Source: Sva-07 sp963752815 (GTDB lineage Bacteria > Actinomycetota > Acidimicrobiia > Acidimicrobiales > Ilumatobacteraceae). From it: a stretch of DNA of 64,000 bases. Positions 61,974-64,000 of this stretch are shown here, piece after piece. Within the stretch, counting starts at the first letter, position 1. Each line of letters begins with the position of its first letter. The stretch is taken from the NCBI GenBank assembly GCA_963752815.1, contig CAVVZI010000015.1:372001-436000 (forward strand). Reading direction: 5' to 3'. The notes below the pieces were generated by a model. It saw only the letters and a program-made list of their open reading frames with translations. It was not told where the DNA came from and did no database searches. The translations under genes were made by a program, and so were the position numbers.

Positions 61974-62926
61974 TGCGCGTCGTCGTCATCGGCGCCGGGA
62001 TGGCGGGACTCGTGGCGGCGCGGACGCTGCACGACGAGTCCGGCGGCGCACTCGACATCACAGTGGTCGACAAGGGTCGGTCGGTCGGCGGCCGAATGGC
62101 GACCCGCCGGATCGGTGACGCCACGTTCGATCACGGCGCGCAGTTCTTCACCGTGCGCACCCCGGCGTTCGGACGGCGTGTCGACGACTGGGCGGATCGC
62201 GGGCTGGTGCGGGTGTGGAACCACGGCTTCGATCACGACGACGGCTACCCGCGCCACGTCGCTCCCCGCGGCATGACGTCGCTGGCGAAGGATCTCGCCG
62301 CGGGACTCCGCGTGGAGTGTTCGACGATGGCCTTCACGCTGCGCCGGCCGACCGGTGGTTCGGCCCCGTGGGACGTCGTGATCGACGACGGCACCGTGCG
62401 GCCGGCGGACCACGTGATCGTCACGACGCCGCTGCCGCAGGCGTTCGGGCTGCTCGCCGATGCCGATCTGGAGCTCGACGTGGAGACCTTCCGGGTCGAT
62501 TACGACCGCACGATCTGCCTGCTCGCCGCGCTCGACCGGCCGGTGGTCGTGTCGCCCAGCGGCGGGGTACAACCGACCGCCGGGGTGTTCAGCTTCGTCG
62601 GCGACAACGTGTCCAAGGGCGTCAGCGCCGCACCGGCCATCACGTTCCACGCCCGTCCGGCGTGGAGCGACGAGCACTGGGACGATGACGTCGACGTGGT
62701 CGCCCGGGCGTTGATCGACGCGGCCCGGCCGTGGCTCGCCGACGCGGTCGTCGTCGCGCACGACGTGAAGAAATGGCGCTTCGCCACGCCCCGGACGACC
62801 TTTCCCGACCCGTGCCGGACGCTGGCCGACGGATCGATCGTGCTCGCCGGCGATGCGTTCGCCGGCCCACGGATCGAAGGCGCCCACAACTCCGGTCTCG
62901 CCGCCGCCCACACCATCCTGCATTGA
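61973..62926 (+). CDS. renalase-like FAD-dependent amine oxidase family protein
   Basis: 317 residues. FAD-binding VVVIGAGMAGLVAARTL, then VVDKGRSVGGRMATRRIGDATFDHGAQFFTVR (the renalase-type GGRMATRR...FDHGAQ segment) and C-terminal GSIVLAGDAFAGPRIEGAHNSGLAAA. Bacterial renalases oxidise off-pathway dihydro-NAD(P) isomers. That role is likely but not certain. ATG 61973 shares a base with the hydrolase stop; a TTG one codon earlier is ignored. Confidence 0.85.
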   Translation: MRVVVIGAGMAGLVAARTLHDESGGALDITVVDKGRSVGGRMATRRIGDATFDHGAQFFTVRTPAFGRRVDDWADRGLVRVWNHGFDHDDGYPRHVAPRGMTSLAKDLAAGLRVECSTMAFTLRRPTGGSAPWDVVIDDGTVRPADHVIVTTPLPQAFGLLADADLELDVETFRVDYDRTICLLAALDRPVVVSPSGGVQPTAGVFSFVGDNVSKGVSAAPAITFHARPAWSDEHWDDDVDVVARALIDAARPWLADAVVVAHDVKKWRFATPRTTFPDPCRTLADGSIVLAGDAFAGPRIEGAHNSGLAAAHTILH

Positions 62927-62954
62927 CCAGTCTCGGTTGACCAGTCTCGATTCA

Positions 62955-63010
62955 CCGGGGCTCAGCTCTGGGAGACATTCCGATCGGTTTCCGAACGGAA
63001 AGCGCCCCGG
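62955..63010. terminator. hairpin between convergent genes
   Basis: Outer arms CCGGGGC (62955-62961) and GCCCCGG (63004-63010) enclose a small TTTCC/GGAAA hairpin near 62989-63002. Just before it a 13-bp sequence TTGACCAGTCTCG occurs twice (62923-62935 and 62937-62949). Confidence 0.45.
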
Positions 63011-63014
63011 ACCG

Positions 63015-63713
63015 TCAGGGCGGGAGCACCGTTGTCGGCAAAGCGGCGGGGTCCGGCACGCTCGTCGCCGGCCCGGTGTCCGGCGTGCCAGAGTTCGGCG
63101 GAACGGTGTCGGGAACGACTTCGTCACCGCAGCGCACGGCGGTGACCTCCTGCTTGTTCAGGTCGACGACCGTCACGCTGTCGGGCCCGAAGCGACGGAG
63201 GAAGTCGCCGAAGCTCGGAATGTCGACGTCTCCGCACTCCCGCTCGATCACCGCCGGATATGCGATGTGCCAGCCGTTCTCGAACACTGCGTATCCCTCG
63301 TCGAGGTCGACGATCGGTGGCAGCTCCGCGGTCTGCCGCGGGGCCTGGGGGACGAGCGCGAACCAGACGACGGCATCGCCCAGTACGTCGGCGAGCACAC
63401 CACACTGGTTGGGGTCCACATAGTTCAGGCACGTCGATTCACCAGGGGTCCCCGGCGCGATGCGCATCGTGCGATCGTCCGGGAGCACGAGGTCGACGAA
63501 GCCGGTGGTCAACCCGTCCTCGCCGATGCTGAAATCGTCGGACGGCAGCGCCGCACTGACCGGCGCGATCAGATCGATCTTGCGCGGGATCGGTTCCGGT
63601 GCGATGACCGCCTGCAGTTCGTCGTCGTCGGCGAAGGTCGACTTGACGAGGAACGCCAGCCCGGCGAGCGCGGCCAAGGCCGCCAGGAGTCGCCACGACA
63701 ACAGTTCTCGCAC
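63015..63713 (-). CDS. hypothetical membrane-anchored secreted protein
   Basis: 232 residues: N-terminal anchor (WRLLAALAALAGLAFLVKSTFA), an extracytoplasmic domain with four Cys (CLNYVDPNQCGVL, ECGDVDIP, AVRCGDEV) likely in disulphides, and a Pro/Thr-rich C-terminal tail. No family recognised. GTG 63713 is supported by a TACGGT box 7 nt upstream. The start lies within the apparent end of the hemL frame. Confidence 0.65.
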   Translation of the reverse strand: MRELLSWRLLAALAALAGLAFLVKSTFADDDELQAVIAPEPIPRKIDLIAPVSAALPSDDFSIGEDGLTTGFVDLVLPDDRTMRIAPGTPGESTCLNYVDPNQCGVLADVLGDAVVWFALVPQAPRQTAELPPIVDLDEGYAVFENGWHIAYPAVIERECGDVDIPSFGDFLRRFGPDSVTVVDLNKQEVTAVRCGDEVVPDTVPPNSGTPDTGPATSVPDPAALPTTVLPP

Positions 63714-64000
63714 CGGCGCAACCGTACCGTCGGCGACTCAGCCCAGACCGTCAGCGACAGGAGCCCGGCAGTCGCCGACACGGCTCGCAGGGCCGCACGA
63801 TGAGCTGCTTCGGCGATCGAATTGATCACCGCGTCGTCATGCGCCAGCCCGACGAAGATCGCCTCGTACGCGCCCGGCGCCATCGCCACGCCTTCGGCCA
63901 GCATCGCCTGGAAGAACGCGGCGTACAGCGCCTCGTCGGTGCGCTTGGCCTCGTCGAAGTTCGTGACGGCCGCAGAATCGTCGCCGCACACGATGCCGAA
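63569..64000 (-). CDS. hemL: glutamate-1-semialdehyde 2,1-aminomutase, C-terminal part (cut by window end)
   Basis: The visible C-terminus reads AAVTNFDEAKRTDEALYAAFFQAMLAEGVAMAPGAYEAIFVGLAHDDAVINSIAEAAHRAAL, typical of HemL, the PLP enzyme that makes 5-aminolevulinate. After about AHRAALRAV the family normally ends, but this frame runs to 63569, overlapping the next gene by 145 bp. A one-base error just before the true stop (another frame stops near 63740) is likely. The N-terminus lies beyond the window. Confidence 0.8.
   Translation of the reverse strand, partial: FGIVCGDDSAAVTNFDEAKRTDEALYAAFFQAMLAEGVAMAPGAYEAIFVGLAHDDAVINSIAEAAHRAALRAVSATAGLLSLTVWAESPTVRLRRCENCCRGDSWRPWPRSPGWRSSSSRPSPTTTNCRRSSHRNRSRARSI
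63721..63726 (-). promoter_or_regulatory. -10 box (TACGGT) for the hypothetical secreted protein
   Basis: Minus-strand TACGGT, 7 nt before the GTG at 63713. Confidence 0.4.

Overview
High-G+C actinobacterial chromosome, most like the class Acidimicrobiia (Ilumatobacter-type); this is an inference from codon use, a SigR/RsrA-type mycothiol redox pair, the gene families present, and a recurring TAnnnT box only 6-11 nt before start codons (leaderless transcription). There is no rRNA, CRISPR array, insertion sequence or integrase. One tRNA-Thr(CGT) is at 27.5 kb.

Layout. 0-3.7 kb: thioesterase, a tiny lysine-rich peptide gene, rmuC, xseA, xseB. 3.7-11.7 kb: a tightly overlapped plus-strand carotenoid operon (GGPP synthase, phytoene desaturase, phytoene synthase, CruF-like hydratase, CrtD/CrtI-like desaturase, CruG-like glycosyltransferase). 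It ends in a thioredoxin-fold gene with an in-frame TGA, followed by a U-G-C motif and a bacterial SECIS-like hairpin: a probable selenoprotein. 11.7-15.6 kb: selO and plsY on the minus strand, then a CrtA-like carotenoid monooxygenase, an ECF sigma factor and its partner. 15.6-17.6 kb: a secreted L,D-transpeptidase. 17.7-27.4 kb: a minus-strand catabolic operon running from a GntR regulator through a BMP-type ABC importer and an alpha/beta hydrolase to an inactive isochorismatase-like paralogue, an active biuret-hydrolase-like enzyme and allophanate hydrolase; urea-type nitrogen scavenging is inferred. 27.5-44.4 kb: an accessory-looking stretch with STAS protein, phosphatase, NAD(P)HX dehydratase, WGxxGxxG protein, a ~2870-residue cyclic-glucan-synthase-like enzyme, PA2169-like protein, CorA, a Thr-rich LPSTG surface protein and CsbD. 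44.6-50.8 kb: MacB-type ABC exporter, two-component system and DUF4097-like protein. 50.9-64 kb: acyl-CoA dehydrogenase, Fur, GDT1-family transporter, L,D-transpeptidase, MarR, SigR/anti-sigma pair, tilS, a phosphatase-like protein that lacks its catalytic Cys, M23 peptidase, SDR, acyltransferase-like protein, hydrolase, renalase-like oxidase and the end of hemL.

Sequence quality. At least eight genes need one or more single-base corrections to read through (crtI, cruF twice, selO, the 21-kb hydrolase, STAS, the glucan synthase three times, corA, the LPSTG protein). Several of the sites are G/C runs of two or three and most are +1. Uncorrected indel errors are the simplest explanation, but raw reads are needed before any gene is called broken. 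The in-frame TGA of the redoxin is different in kind: the frame is kept on both sides.
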